A DNA stretch of 64,000 nt from Tritrichomonas musculus (GCA_039105265.1 JAPFFF010000004.1:3844001-3908000), one strand, 5' to 3'. Positions 30,090 through 39,474 are shown, counted from the stretch's first letter. Translations and numbers: made by a program. Notes: a model not told the origin generated them from the sequence alone.

Positions 30090-30714
30090 ATGAGTACTGA
30101 ACAAATCACTGAAAAAGTTGTTGAATTCGTTCCTTTACTTAATTTTGAAAATGATTATGAAATACTTAATGATTATCCATCAGTTTATTACGATTAGACG
30201 AAAAAAGGACCATTATGAAGTAATTGAAGATGATTATCAAAATCAAGGTTATCCTTCAGTTTATTTGAAAAGAAAACCATATCAAAAACATATATTAATT
30301 GCAAAACAATTTATTACAAATGATGATCCTGAAATGAAAACAGATGTTGACCATATTAATCGTGATCGAACTGATTATCACATTGAAAATTTACGATGGA
30401 TTACCAAATCAGATAATCAACGTAATAAATCAAGCTTTAAAGGTATTAAATATGAATACATTGATGAAATACCTGATGATTATATTGATGTAGACACTTA
30501 TGAAACTAAAAAAGGATTACATGAATTTAATGAAAAGGAATATTATTATTCTCCATCAACTGATAAGTTTTATTACTTTAATGGTAGTCAATATAGAATT
30601 CTAAATGTAAATATGCCACAAAATTCGAAATGTGTTAAAATGATAGACAAAAATAAGCGTCAAGTAGCTGTTTATTACACTAAATTTAAAGTTCAATACG
30701 AATTATTGGATTAA
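30090..30714 (+). pseudogene. HNH endonuclease (NUMOD4/HNH_3-like) carried in P2
   Basis: The core motif DVDHINRDRTDYHIENLRWIT plus SDNQRNKS is the classic HNH_3 pattern: the HI/N residues coordinate metal and cut DNA. Upstream FENDYEILNDYPSVY resembles the NUMOD4-type DNA-binding start of phage HNH endonucleases. Such HNH genes are widespread in trichomonad genomes. It looks broken, about one break. Its end overlaps the convergent packaging-ATPase gene by 12 bp, so it is well settled in the element. A free-standing homing-type enzyme is likely. Confidence 0.75.
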
Positions 30715-31514
30715 ATCTAATTCAATTGATGTATCACCTCCATCAACAACATTTACTAACATATAAGGATGACATTCCTTATTTTCTGTTTTTCGTTTTA
30801 ATATTTTTGAATACATTTCATAAAACTCATCAAATGATAAATTACTTGCTGATTGAGAATAAATATAATGTAATTGTTGTTTATTAAAACATAGGAATAT
30901 AAATAATGTTGATATTTCATTTTTAACATGCGGTTTTAGACCTTTCCATCCTTGAATTAATAGAAAGAATGAAATATTTACATGGCGACATCGACGAATC
31001 AATTGACTAAAATATGATTCTTCACTTGAAAATAATTTACTATTTGAAATATCATCGAATAACACTATGGTATGCAATATATTTTTATTAAAATCATTTA
31101 TTGCTAACATATGGAACATATCCTCTTTTTGTTGGTCATCGATTCTATCCTGCAAGTTTTCCCGTTTGATAAGGATAAATTCTTTGCTGAGATTAAATCT
31201 TTCGTGAATTCGACGGCTTCTTTTTCACTAACGATAATGTAAGGAATCATTAGAAGAGGTTTTAGTGCCAAAAATGTTTGGTCTGTTTCTTTGCCGTCTT
31301 TTGTAATATATACTAATAGATGATGAGTATTTAATACCCCTAATTTTATTATTTCCTTTAAAGCTATAACTGTTTTTCCTGATGATTGCTTGCCAACAAT
31401 TACATTAACACTATTTAACCTAATATTAACTTCTGGGTGTATTTCACTTATTAAGTTTTCGTTTGTTTCCATAGCATACGTTTTCAACGTATTCATAACG
31501 TGCGTTTTAACCAT
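30703..31514 (-). pseudogene. FtsK/HerA-type (A32-like) DNA-packaging ATPase of P2
   Basis: Walker A is seen near the start (VNVIVGKQSSGKTVIALKEI) and a Walker-B-like hydrophobic strand with acidic end further on (TIVLFDDISNS), followed by a sensor-type segment (HVNISFFLLIQGW, STLFIFLCFNKQQL). These match the packaging ATPase of Polintons, poxviruses (A32) and virophages, which pumps DNA into the capsid. ATG at 31514, last gene of P2. Looks broken, about one break. Confidence 0.8.
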
Positions 31515-31515
31515 A

Positions 31516-31584
31516 CAAGCAATCCGAGCTGAACGCAGCGAAGCCAGATTGCTTGAGCCACTACGAGCGAAGCGAGGTAGTGGC
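31516..31584. repeat. Two strong GC-rich hairpins at the outer edge of P2
   Basis: CAAGCAATC/GATTGCTTG (31516-31524 with 31547-31555) and GCCACTAC/GTAGTGGC (31557-31564 with 31577-31584, loop GAGCGAAGCGAG). They stand out in AT-rich DNA, directly upstream of the ATPase start. Confidence 0.6.
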
Positions 31585-31736
31585 TATTTAAAAATTTACA
31601 TTTTATTTCAATGAAAAATTAACTAACAACAAGATAATCCTCCACCTAAATAATATACAGCCTAAATATACTCGACCAAATAATCTACCTCTCAATTTTT
31701 CCCTCCAACAGATATTCATTTTCAACATAAATCATC

Positions 31737-31800
31737 AATCTAATTAGTTTTACTTAACATGTCGCAAAAAATCTAATTAGTTTTACTTAACATGTCGCAA
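31737..31800. repeat. 33-bp tandem duplication
   Basis: A 31-bp unit (AATCTAATTAG...CATGTCGCAA) occurs at 31737-31767 and again at 31770-31800, with no mismatch. Recent by appearance. The unit resembles the right half of the MITE at 44814 (ATTTAACATGTC). Confidence 0.8.
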
Positions 31801-32016
31801 TAAATAGTGTCAAAAAATAAAAGCGGTTGCTTAACGTATGACATTTTTACCTTAAAAGTAATTGCTTTCTAGATATCAGGAGAACGTTTATTTGTAATTA
31901 AAAATAAAACTATCCCTGCCCATATTTAATTATGAATAAAATTGTCATTATTTGAGAGTTTATATTAAAACCAAGATTTTGATATTTTGATTAAATCTAT
32001 CCCTTTCGGCTGTATG

Positions 32017-32122
32017 CCGTACTTGAAGATTTTTTTATGTAAAGTATTCAAAAAGTTGCACTTTTGCGTTTCTCAGTAGAAGTTTTGTAAAATAAACTTA
32101 GTTTATTAATCTTCAAGTACGG
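32017..32122. mobile_element. 106-bp foldback element
   Basis: Perfect 15-bp terminal inverted repeats CCGTACTTGAAGATT (32017-32031 and 32108-32122). Interior AT-rich. A small hairpin CGGC-tgtat-GCCG lies just outside its left end (32007-32019). No clear target duplication. Confidence 0.6.
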
Positions 32123-32428
32123 GATTTTTCTTCTCAGCAATATCTACTTAATGTATTTTCTCAAACATGACTTGAATAGGAATTGCCATGATCATAAAAA
32201 AAAAAATCTAATCATGAAAATTTCAAATTGAAATTTGCGAAAATGAAAAGATAAAAAGTTTGCGAAAATGTTTTATTCTTGCGAATTTACATGCCTAAAT
32301 ATACTATTTTTCAAAAATATTTTTTCCTTATTTTATCTATAGGGCCAATTTGGTTTCTCTTGTCATTAACATTTTGCATTTTTTTTTTTTTTTTTTAATA
32401 TCGGAATTTTTCATAAGCTTGAAAAAAA

Positions 32429-35400
32429 TTAAAAGCAGCCATAATTTTCATCTTCACTGCTTGATAGAAAGCACTTTGTGTTTAGCTGATTATTTACATT
32501 GTAAAATTGAACTTTAGTATTATCCATACTACTTAATTTATTTGAATTTGGCTTTATAATTTGAAAATCATCATCAATATCGTCAATATCATCTGAGTCC
32601 TGGAGAAATTTGAAATTTTTCACATGGGATTCTAGCTTTGTTGCATTCATAGAATTACCAATTTCAGCCTCCACTTGCTTACTGTCTATCACACACTGTG
32701 CTTGTGAATAGGAAAAGTCTTCCAGCGAGTCTGATAGAAAAGACTGCCCGTTTCTATCACAGCTTGCAGACCTAAAACTAACTGAGCTCTCATTGTCTTT
32801 GCAAGTCAATTCTTCATCATCCTCGAAGTTCTCAGTGAGCTGACTAAACGACTCATCTGAAAGAAAACTGCGAGACTTGCTGGCTGCTGGCTGCACTTCA
32901 GAGTTATCCTGGTTATCACAAATTGTTACATTTTTGCTTCCTTTTTCTTGTGACAGAGACGCTGAGTAGAAGTCGTCTATCTCTGAGTCTGATGTTGATA
33001 AAAAAGATCGTTTTTCAAGTCGATTCTCTTTCATCCTTTCTTCCAGTGATTCAGCTTCACGCATCTGACTAAGATGCTGATGATTCTGAACGACAGGAAG
33101 GCCTGTAACGTCAATCAGCAACTTATTTGCACCAGTCTTTGAGACATTGTTCTCATCTGAACTAGATGCTGCTTTGCTGCTGCTTTTCACCTTGTTTTCA
33201 ACAATGTCCATGAAGTTGTCATCGTCTTCTGTGAAGGACGAGTCATCTAGAAAGTGAGTCTCAATTCTCTTCGCTTCAGAAGGTTGATTCATAAGTGGCT
33301 GAGGCTCTTCTTTTGGTGCTGCCTGCCATTCACCGCTGCCTGATCCGAGAAGCCTCGATGGTGAAAGTGAGACTGAATGCTGAATGGGCTTCTTCACTTT
33401 GTGGCGGACTTTGTTTTTGTTTTGGGAGAAAAACATCAGGTACTGGCTGGAGGGAGTGTCAGTGGAGTACGCGCAAAGGCTTCGATGGTCAGATGAGGGC
33501 TGCGATGAGGAATCGATTGATGCTTGCGTCATTAATTGGTGCCTTTTTATGTATTGGCGGATGTTGCATTGGAAATGGAATTCTTGATTTTGTGCTTCTT
33601 CTTGATTAGGCGTTGCTTCTTGGACGCTGCATCCTGTTTGAATAGCCATTTCAGTAGAAATGCTGTTCTCGCTTTGGAAGCATCTCTCTTCTTGGATGCA
33701 GTTTTCATTTTGGATGCATCTCTCTTCTTGGATGCAGTTTTCGTTTTGAATACATCTCTCTTCTTGAATACAATTTTCATTTTGAATGCATCTCTCTTCT
33801 TGGATGCAGTTTTCATTTTGAACTCCAATATCTACAGGAATGCTGATTTCTTCTTGAATGACGTTTTCACTTGGTATTGCATTCTCATTATATACTGCAT
33901 TTTCTTCTTGAATCACACTTTCATTTGTAATAACATTTTCATCTTGAATTACATTTTCATTTGGAATCACGCCTTCTTCTTGAATCACGCTTTCATTTGT
34001 AATAACATTTTCCTCTTGAATCACATTTTCGTTTGGAATCACACTTTCTTCTTGAATAACATTTTCCTCTTGAATCACATTTTCATTTTGAATTACATTT
34101 TCATTTGGAATCACGCTTTCTTCTTGAATTACATTTTCATATTGAATTACATTTTCATCTTGAATTACATTTTCATCTTGAATTACATTTTCATCTTGAA
34201 TTACATTTTCATCTTGAATTACATTTTCTTCTTGAATTACATTTTCATCTTGAATTACATTTTCTTCTTGAATTACATTTTCATATTGAATCACATTTTC
34301 ATCTTGAATTACATTTTCATCTTGAATTACATTTTCATCTTGAATCACATTTTCATATTGAATCACATTTTCATCTTGAATCACATTTTCATCTTGAATT
34401 ACATTTTCATCTTGAATTACATTTTCATATTGAATCACATTTTCATCTTGAATCACATTTTCATCTTGAAATACATTTTCATCTTGAATCACATTTTCTT
34501 CTTGAATTACATTTTCTTCTTGAATTACATTTTCTTCTTGAATTACATTTTCTTCTTGAATTACATTTTCTTCTTGAATTACATTTTCCTCTTGAATTAT
34601 ATCTTTATTTGAAATAACATTTTCTTCTTGGATCGCATTTTCTTCCTGAATTACGTTTTCGTTTGGAATAACATTTTCTACTTGAGGCGCATTCTCTTTT
34701 TGAATGATATTTTCAAGTAAAATAATGTTTTCTGTTGGAGTAGATTCTTCCTTTTGAATATAATTTTCTTTCTGTATTACATTTTCTATTGGGATGGAAT
34801 TTTCTACTGGAATACATCTTTCACCTTGCATGATACTTTCTACTGGAATGATTTTTTGGTTTTGAATACATTCTTCTTCTTGTATGCAGCTTTCTACATC
34901 CATGCAATTTTCGTTTTGAATACCACTCACAACTTGGATACTGCTTTTATCTTGACTCTGCTGATGGTAATTAAGCAAGCAAACCTTACTAATATTCATG
35001 CTTTGAGAACATATAGCATTATCAGCTACCAGCGAACCTATCTTTCTTTGGTATCTTTTGATGTCTGGCTGAGTGAATGACTGGTGGAAGCTTCCTTTTA
35101 CATTTTTATTGATTCTTTGACTTAAAGCATCATTACTCTCAATAGAATCAGCGGAATAACTTCCAGTTGGCTGAGTAGAATGTCTTTCATCAATATTATT
35201 TTTAGATCTCAAAAAAACTTTCTGGCTTTTTGGAAAGTCATCTTGTTCTGTCATCTTTAATAGATTATTATTAGCCAAATTCAATTGACTCATTGTCTGT
35301 TCTTGAGTGAGCACAAGTTCTGAACCTTGGATCAAATTTTGAGGTCTTCCCGGGGAACTCAAACTTGAGTTTTCTTCACTATTTACTTCAACAAACTCAG

Positions 35401-37207
35401 ATTTATTCTGACTATCAGTTTCTGAATGAAGAGTGCTTTCTTTGCTATTACTAATATTACTACTAGTATTTGGCGTATGTGAAGTATTATTGTTATCATT
35501 AGTTTTATTTGACCAAAATTGGAAAATTTCTTTTGAATTGAGGAGCATTTGTCGCGTTTCATTAGTCATCACATTTGATGTACTTTCATTTTTGAGAAAA
35601 TTAGGATCAGGCTGCAATGCAATAACATTTTTCCCGTCAAGATATGACATTGGGTTTGAATACATGAAAGAGTCTGTGTCATTTGGCTGATCAAATAATA
35701 TGAAAAGTGTAACTGGCATTTTTTTAACCAGTATCAAGTTATCAAAAGTTGTAACCATTACGTTTATTTGTCCTGCCTTAAACATCATTAATTTATCCTT
35801 TTTTGTCTTGGCTTTCAAAAATGATGGTCTAATTAAATTATTGGTGCAATTACTTTCATTCTTCTGCTTTAAAAAAGATACAATACACTTGCATGTATCT
35901 TCTAGATTTGTTAAAATAACAATTCTTACACTAGGATTTAAAATACCTTCATCAGCTTTGGATGTAATTGTTTGTGACTCATTTAAGTCAACTTTTTCAT
36001 TATTTTCAACTCTCTTTTCAGCATTATCAATTTCATTTTTCATTGTATCATGAACAATTTTTGCTACAGACGCAAATTTTGGATGAAGCTTGTCTCTTGA
36101 TTCTTCCAATAATTTGACAAAGTTTTTATACTGGGGAGAATTTAATAGACTTTTTCTTTGATCTGTCATTTTTTTCTTTGTTAAAGACTCAAGAGCAGCA
36201 TAAGCTTGACTTGGCCCATAGTTGAGTAGCTTATCCCTAATTGAAGTAAGTTGTAAAAGCAAATTAAAAGTATTTTGTAAGTCTGTTGATAATTTTTTTC
36301 CTATGTTTTGACAATCACGAAGTGCAGAAAAAACATATTCATTTGTAAAATTATGTGGATTGTTTGAATGAACACATCCTTTGTCAAAAAGAAAATTTAT
36401 GTATTTTTGATTGACCTTATCAAGACAATCTACTAAACTATCAGTATCAAGATCACTAGCTAAAAAATTAAACGTTTTTGGTATATACTTTGAGATATCT
36501 TTGTATCCATTTTTAGAATTGCTTTTTGTTGTATCTATGTAAACAATTTGCTCTGCTTTCATATTGGTTATGATTGTTTGAATTTGATTTTTATCGTTTG
36601 GCATATAGGATGCTGTTCCAATAACTCGACAGTTAGCACCATTTGAATTCATAATAAGATCAATAATTTGTTTTTCTTTCTCACATAAGTCATCGGTATT
36701 AAAATCATCAAATATGAGCAATGATGGCTTAAATTGATCAAAAATATTATTATTAGATGCTAAATTAAATAAAATGTCTGTCGCTGAAAAAATAATGTGC
36801 TGCTTCTCTAATAATGATAGATTCTCTTGTGCATTTGTGCAACTCAAAGGCTCAACGGAAAAAAAAGATGATAAAAATCGTACAGATTCTGGATCATTTG
36901 AAACAAAGACAACTTTTTTTGGTTTTCGAAAGTTATAAATTGCTAATAATAGTATAGTAGTTTTTCCTAATTTTTGAGGTAAGATAATTATTGTATTAAA
37001 ATTCAAAGATTGCGCTGCAATCTTTATTTGGTATTCTCGATGCTTTATAACTTCATTTGGACAAATAATTTGGGATTCTGTAATAAATGGCGAGTTTTCA
37101 GAATTATTGAATTCGTTTCCAGTTCTTTGCTGAGAGAAATGTATTATCTTGTTTGGAGATTCATGAAAGTAAGATATATTAGGTATATGCGCAACATTGT
37201 TATCCAT
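32429..37207 (-). CDS. FANCM/Mph1-like degenerate helicase with giant hexapeptide-repeat region
   Basis: 1,592 residues, ATG at 37207. Residues about 45-420 follow the FANCM/Mph1/Hef plan: Q-motif REYQ, then NTIIILPQKLGKT (motif I; usual form LPTGLGKT), a KKVVFVSN strand, LLIFDDF where DEAH is expected, and GTASYMP for motif III. A helical insert follows with the FANCM-like HPKFASVAKIVHD. About 420-560 hold RIVILTNLEDTCKCIVSFLKQ, FKAGQINVMVTT and LFILFDQPND, but no QRxGRxGR motif VI. So the fold is kept but ATP hydrolysis looks lost. Residues about 760-1190 are a hexapeptide array (ENVIQ(E/D)). The C-terminus is acidic and Ser-rich with repeated FLS-D motifs. Known family role: fork remodelling and crosslink repair; a scaffold role here is inferred. 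Confidence 0.75.
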   Translation of the reverse strand: MDNNVAHIPNISYFHESPNKIIHFSQQRTGNEFNNSENSPFITESQIICPNEVIKHREYQIKIAAQSLNFNTIIILPQKLGKTTILLLAIYNFRKPKKVVFVSNDPESVRFLSSFFSVEPLSCTNAQENLSLLEKQHIIFSATDILFNLASNNNIFDQFKPSLLIFDDFNTDDLCEKEKQIIDLIMNSNGANCRVIGTASYMPNDKNQIQTIITNMKAEQIVYIDTTKSNSKNGYKDISKYIPKTFNFLASDLDTDSLVDCLDKVNQKYINFLFDKGCVHSNNPHNFTNEYVFSALRDCQNIGKKLSTDLQNTFNLLLQLTSIRDKLLNYGPSQAYAALESLTKKKMTDQRKSLLNSPQYKNFVKLLEESRDKLHPKFASVAKIVHDTMKNEIDNAEKRVENNEKVDLNESQTITSKADEGILNPSVRIVILTNLEDTCKCIVSFLKQKNESNCTNNLIRPSFLKAKTKKDKLMMFKAGQINVMVTTFDNLILVKKMPVTLFILFDQPNDTDSFMYSNPMSYLDGKNVIALQPDPNFLKNESTSNVMTNETRQMLLNSKEIFQFWSNKTNDNNNTSHTPNTSSNISNSKESTLHSETDSQNKSEFVEVNSEENSSLSSPGRPQNLIQGSELVLTQEQTMSQLNLANNNLLKMTEQDDFPKSQKVFLRSKNNIDERHSTQPTGSYSADSIESNDALSQRINKNVKGSFHQSFTQPDIKRYQRKIGSLVADNAICSQSMNISKVCLLNYHQQSQDKSSIQVVSGIQNENCMDVESCIQEEECIQNQKIIPVESIMQGERCIPVENSIPIENVIQKENYIQKEESTPTENIILLENIIQKENAPQVENVIPNENVIQEENAIQEENVISNKDIIQEENVIQEENVIQEENVIQEENVIQEENVIQEENVIQDENVFQDENVIQDENVIQYENVIQDENVIQDENVIQDENVIQYENVIQDENVIQDENVIQDENVIQYENVIQEENVIQDENVIQEENVIQDENVIQDENVIQDENVIQDENVIQYENVIQEESVIPNENVIQNENVIQEENVIQEESVIPNENVIQEENVITNESVIQEEGVIPNENVIQDENVITNESVIQEENAVYNENAIPSENVIQEEISIPVDIGVQNENCIQEERCIQNENCIQEERCIQNENCIQEERCIQNENCIQEERCFQSENSISTEMAIQTGCSVQEATPNQEEAQNQEFHFQCNIRQYIKRHQLMTQASIDSSSQPSSDHRSLCAYSTDTPSSQYLMFFSQNKNKVRHKVKKPIQHSVSLSPSRLLGSGSGEWQAAPKEEPQPLMNQPSEAKRIETHFLDDSSFTEDDDNFMDIVENKVKSSSKAASSSDENNVSKTGANKLLIDVTGLPVVQNHQHLSQMREAESLEERMKENRLEKRSFLSTSDSEIDDFYSASLSQEKGSKNVTICDNQDNSEVQPAASKSRSFLSDESFSQLTENFEDDEELTCKDNESSVSFRSASCDRNGQSFLSDSLEDFSYSQAQCVIDSKQVEAEIGNSMNATKLESHVKNFKFLQDSDDIDDIDDDFQIIKPNSNKLSSMDNTKVQFYNVNNQLNTKCFLSSSEDENYGCF
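33640..34930 (-). repeat. 18-bp minisatellite coding for about 70 hexapeptides (ENVIQ[ED])
   Basis: Nearly 1.3 kb of in-frame 18-bp units (plus strand TTGAATTACATTTTCATC and variants). The central 34,110-34,600 is almost pure, the edges are more diverged (ENCIQEERCIQN units at 33,680-33,830). Variant units E/D/Y/N at one position form higher-order patterns, pointing to unequal exchange. Copy number probably differs between strains. Confidence 0.9.
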
Positions 37208-37349
37208 TTATAATCAAATTTTGAGGAAATTTCATAGAACTTCCTGATTGCCTGAAAGTGAAGCAGGAAATTGAAAAAGTGGAAAAAAGTTAAAATATAA
37301 AAAGATGATATTTATAAAAACAAACAAAAGTAATATAAGATAAAGATCA

Positions 37350-38087
37350 TCATTCATAATCGCAAACATGTTTTTCTTCAAACCGTTCCCAATCACCTGG
37401 TGCTGCTTTAAGTAGTTTGCACTCGATGCTGTATGGTCCAATAGTAAACGATGATTGGCTTGGATCAATTTCACCATATAATTGAAAATGTAATTTTACA
37501 TCATAAATATCGACATATACGTCAACCGATTTATTATGAAATTGCGCGTATGAATTTTTCTTCGCACCAACAACATCAATAAAAAGAATAACGTGTGTAT
37601 TCGTTTGGAAATAATCGTAATTTATAATAGGATCATCATATTCTTCTTCTTCGCTAAAATCTGTTAGAGGTGGGGAAAAATCAAAAATGTCCATAGCTTG
37701 TGTATCACCATCATCAGTTAAATGAACTTCGCATTTTTGCACCCATCGTCCAATTTCTGGCGTGTTTTCTTCTTCATAACACTTTTTGAAGATGATAAGA
37801 GCTGATTCGTATTCTTTAAGATTATATAAACATTCTCCTTTCAACATGGAAAGCTGCGGTAAGTTTATTCCATCATTCTCTAACTCTACAGCAATTTGAA
37901 GTGCTTCATAAGCTTTTCCACTTCGCAAGTAACACTGCAATTTTAATAATAGGATTTTTGGATCATAGTCAACTTGAATTTTTGAAATTAGATCTATAGC
38001 TTCTTCAAATCTGCCTTGCTCAGCGAGTAAATAAAATTCTGATTCTTTATATGTCCAATTTCTTTCAGGCTTAGGAATATTCTTCAT
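37350..38087 (-). CDS. TPR-CS co-chaperone, SGT1-like
   Basis: 245 residues from ATG 38087 (a longer frame exists only with a GTG start). Residues about 5-130 hold three TPR-like helical pairs (ESEFYLLAEQGRFEEAIDLI, LKLQCYLRSGKAYEALQIA, LKGECLYNLKEYESALIIF). An acidic linker follows (SEEEEYDDP), then a CS/p23-fold domain (about 160-240) with YFQTNTHVILFIDV, the conserved FHNKSVDVYV, IDPSQSSFTIG and IECKLLKAAPGDWERFE, a close match to the SGT1 CS pattern. SGT1 links HSP90 to SCF ubiquitin ligases. The usual C-terminal SGS domain is absent: the protein ends soon after the CS domain. Confidence 0.8.
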   Translation of the reverse strand: MKNIPKPERNWTYKESEFYLLAEQGRFEEAIDLISKIQVDYDPKILLLKLQCYLRSGKAYEALQIAVELENDGINLPQLSMLKGECLYNLKEYESALIIFKKCYEEENTPEIGRWVQKCEVHLTDDGDTQAMDIFDFSPPLTDFSEEEEYDDPIINYDYFQTNTHVILFIDVVGAKKNSYAQFHNKSVDVYVDIYDVKLHFQLYGEIDPSQSSFTIGPYSIECKLLKAAPGDWERFEEKHVCDYE

Positions 38088-38229
38088 AAATTTCTTTATT
38101 TGAAATAAAATCACAAAATTTGACCATATAAAATTTTTTTATACAAACAAATAATCTGTTTTTATACATAATTATAAAGACTAAAAACAAATAAAAACTG
38201 TTGATATTAATATTACTCTTTGATTGCAA

Positions 38230-39474
38230 TTAGGCCATCCATGCGGGTACAGCACGATGAGGGATAGCAAATATTGAATTAACTGGTCCTTTTGGTTCAT
38301 CATCATCAGCATTTTTCCTTGCTAAAACAGCTGCTGTTGGCTTCATTAGTCTCTCAGGGTCTCTTTTTGCATGCCTAAATTTCTTTGCATTCGCTTCAGC
38401 TAATTTTCTTTCTTTTTCTTCTCTCGCAATTCTCTGTTCTTCTTGTAGCTGCTTAATTGCAAGTTTCTTTTCTTCAGCTTCAGCATCTCTTTTTCTAATT
38501 TTTTCCCAATCAGAAGATTTAAATTTCTGTTTTCGCGGATCTTGTCTCATTACCACTTTATTATTATCAACATCGGTTTCTACAATAGGAGATGGCTTCC
38601 TGTTACTTTTTCGCATTAATTCTTGTTTTAATTGCTGAAATTTTTTCTTCTTTATTTCTTCATTTGCAATTCGAGCCTTTTCTCTTTCATCAGCAGCTTG
38701 TTTTGCTCGTTGCTGACGCATTCTTTCTCTCTCTTGAAGACGAAGCTTTACTGCTTCTGGATCAACTTTTGGTGATTTGGGTGCTTCCTCTTCAATATTT
38801 TGGCGTCCTTTTTTGTTTTGTTCTTTCATTTCATTGATCGCTGCTTTCATTCTCTGCTTGAGTTCGATGAATTTTTTGTTCCATTCTAGATGAGCAAGAA
38901 CAGATTCTTCTGGTATGTTTGGTAAATGAGATGGAAGATCAAGTTCGCCATGCCTTTGAAGTTGGCGCAAGAATTCTGCATGCGATTCAGTATCCCAACC
39001 ACCAGTTCTTCCACCGTTTTTAGCAAGAAAAGTTTGAAATTCGCTAACAGGAGAATCAAATTCAATATCTGTTTGTTTTGGACGAATGGCGGGCGTTTGA
39101 AGGTCAACAATTCGTTTTTCTCGTTTATCTATATCATCAATAATTTTTCTGATATCGCCATTCGCTTTTTCAAGTTCTGCTGCACTTGATACTCGTAATG
39201 CAATAATATCTTTTTCAAGATGATCAAGGCGTTGCTTGAAACCACGATCATGAGGTCGTATATTTGTAATTCCGGTTGTTTCAGAGTGAAATTGCTGTAG
39301 AAATGAGCGATCAGTAGGTTTGAAAACGCTTGTAAATGTATTTAATAAGTCTCTTTCTTCGCGAGATAAAGAATCACCACATCTATTAAACGAATTTTGC
39401 AATTGCCGCAAAATATCATGTTCTGTTTGAGCTAAACTACAGCATCTCGCAATCCATTCTCTTTCAGTAATCAT
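38230..39474 (-). CDS. CCDC112/CCDC148-like coiled-coil protein
   Basis: 414 residues, ATG at 39474. A helical N-terminus leads to a signature near residues 145-200: FLAKNGGRTGGWDTESHAEF, LPNIPEESVLAHLEWNKKF, LKQRMKAAINEMKEQ, which fits the HGG..GGWD..DH..FL, LP....E.V..H..W pattern of CCDC112. A long charged coiled coil follows (about 240-390), and the protein ends in IFAIPHRAVPAWMA, matching the IPHRA(I/V)P.W end of that family. Known: CCDC112 is a centriolar-satellite/cilium protein; in a flagellate a basal-body role is a fair inference. Assignment is from memory of the family, unsearched. It is divergent from the gene at 39757. Confidence 0.7.
   Translation of the reverse strand: MITEREWIARCCSLAQTEHDILRQLQNSFNRCGDSLSREERDLLNTFTSVFKPTDRSFLQQFHSETTGITNIRPHDRGFKQRLDHLEKDIIALRVSSAAELEKANGDIRKIIDDIDKREKRIVDLQTPAIRPKQTDIEFDSPVSEFQTFLAKNGGRTGGWDTESHAEFLRQLQRHGELDLPSHLPNIPEESVLAHLEWNKKFIELKQRMKAAINEMKEQNKKGRQNIEEEAPKSPKVDPEAVKLRLQERERMRQQRAKQAADEREKARIANEEIKKKKFQQLKQELMRKSNRKPSPIVETDVDNNKVVMRQDPRKQKFKSSDWEKIRKRDAEAEEKKLAIKQLQEEQRIAREEKERKLAEANAKKFRHAKRDPERLMKPTAAVLARKNADDDEPKGPVNSIFAIPHRAVPAWMA

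Larger units (their letters stand above)
21711..31590. mobile_element. Polinton/Maverick element P2, old and partly lost
   Basis: Carries fibre-like, small conserved, major capsid, small amphipathic, coiled-coil, HNH and packaging-ATPase genes, several in the same order and orientation as in P1. No integrase or DNA polymerase was found. It looks broken, with roughly six to eight breaks across its genes plus one nested foldback element, and its products differ clearly from those of P1, so it is an older and separate lineage. Ends are not resolved: 21,711 is the stop of the first gene and about 31,590 follows two hairpins. Confidence 0.8.
31585..32428. other. Spacer between P2 and the helicase gene
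   Basis: No gene. Contains the 33-bp tandem duplication and a foldback element listed separately. 31,800-31,900 carries diverged pieces (GGTTGCTTAACGTATGAC, AGGAGAACGTTTATTTG) related to the TTAA-flanked MITE at 44814. The end is low-complexity, with a poly-T run at about 32,380-32,397. Confidence 0.45.

Noticed and set aside
33536-34617. Long plus-strand frames (up to 358 codons) of Ile/Phe/Leu/Asn or His/Leu/Glu repeats
   Set aside because: They are antisense to the 18-bp minisatellite of the FANCM-like gene; a pure repeat without stops is open in several frames by chance.
33640-34930. CRISPR-like regular repeats
   Set aside because: Period is 18 bp without unique spacers and inside a eukaryotic coding frame, so it is a coding minisatellite.
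37350-38114. Longer start for the SGT1-like gene at 38114
   Set aside because: That codon is GTG; the ATG at 38087 precedes the conserved region and is a normal start.
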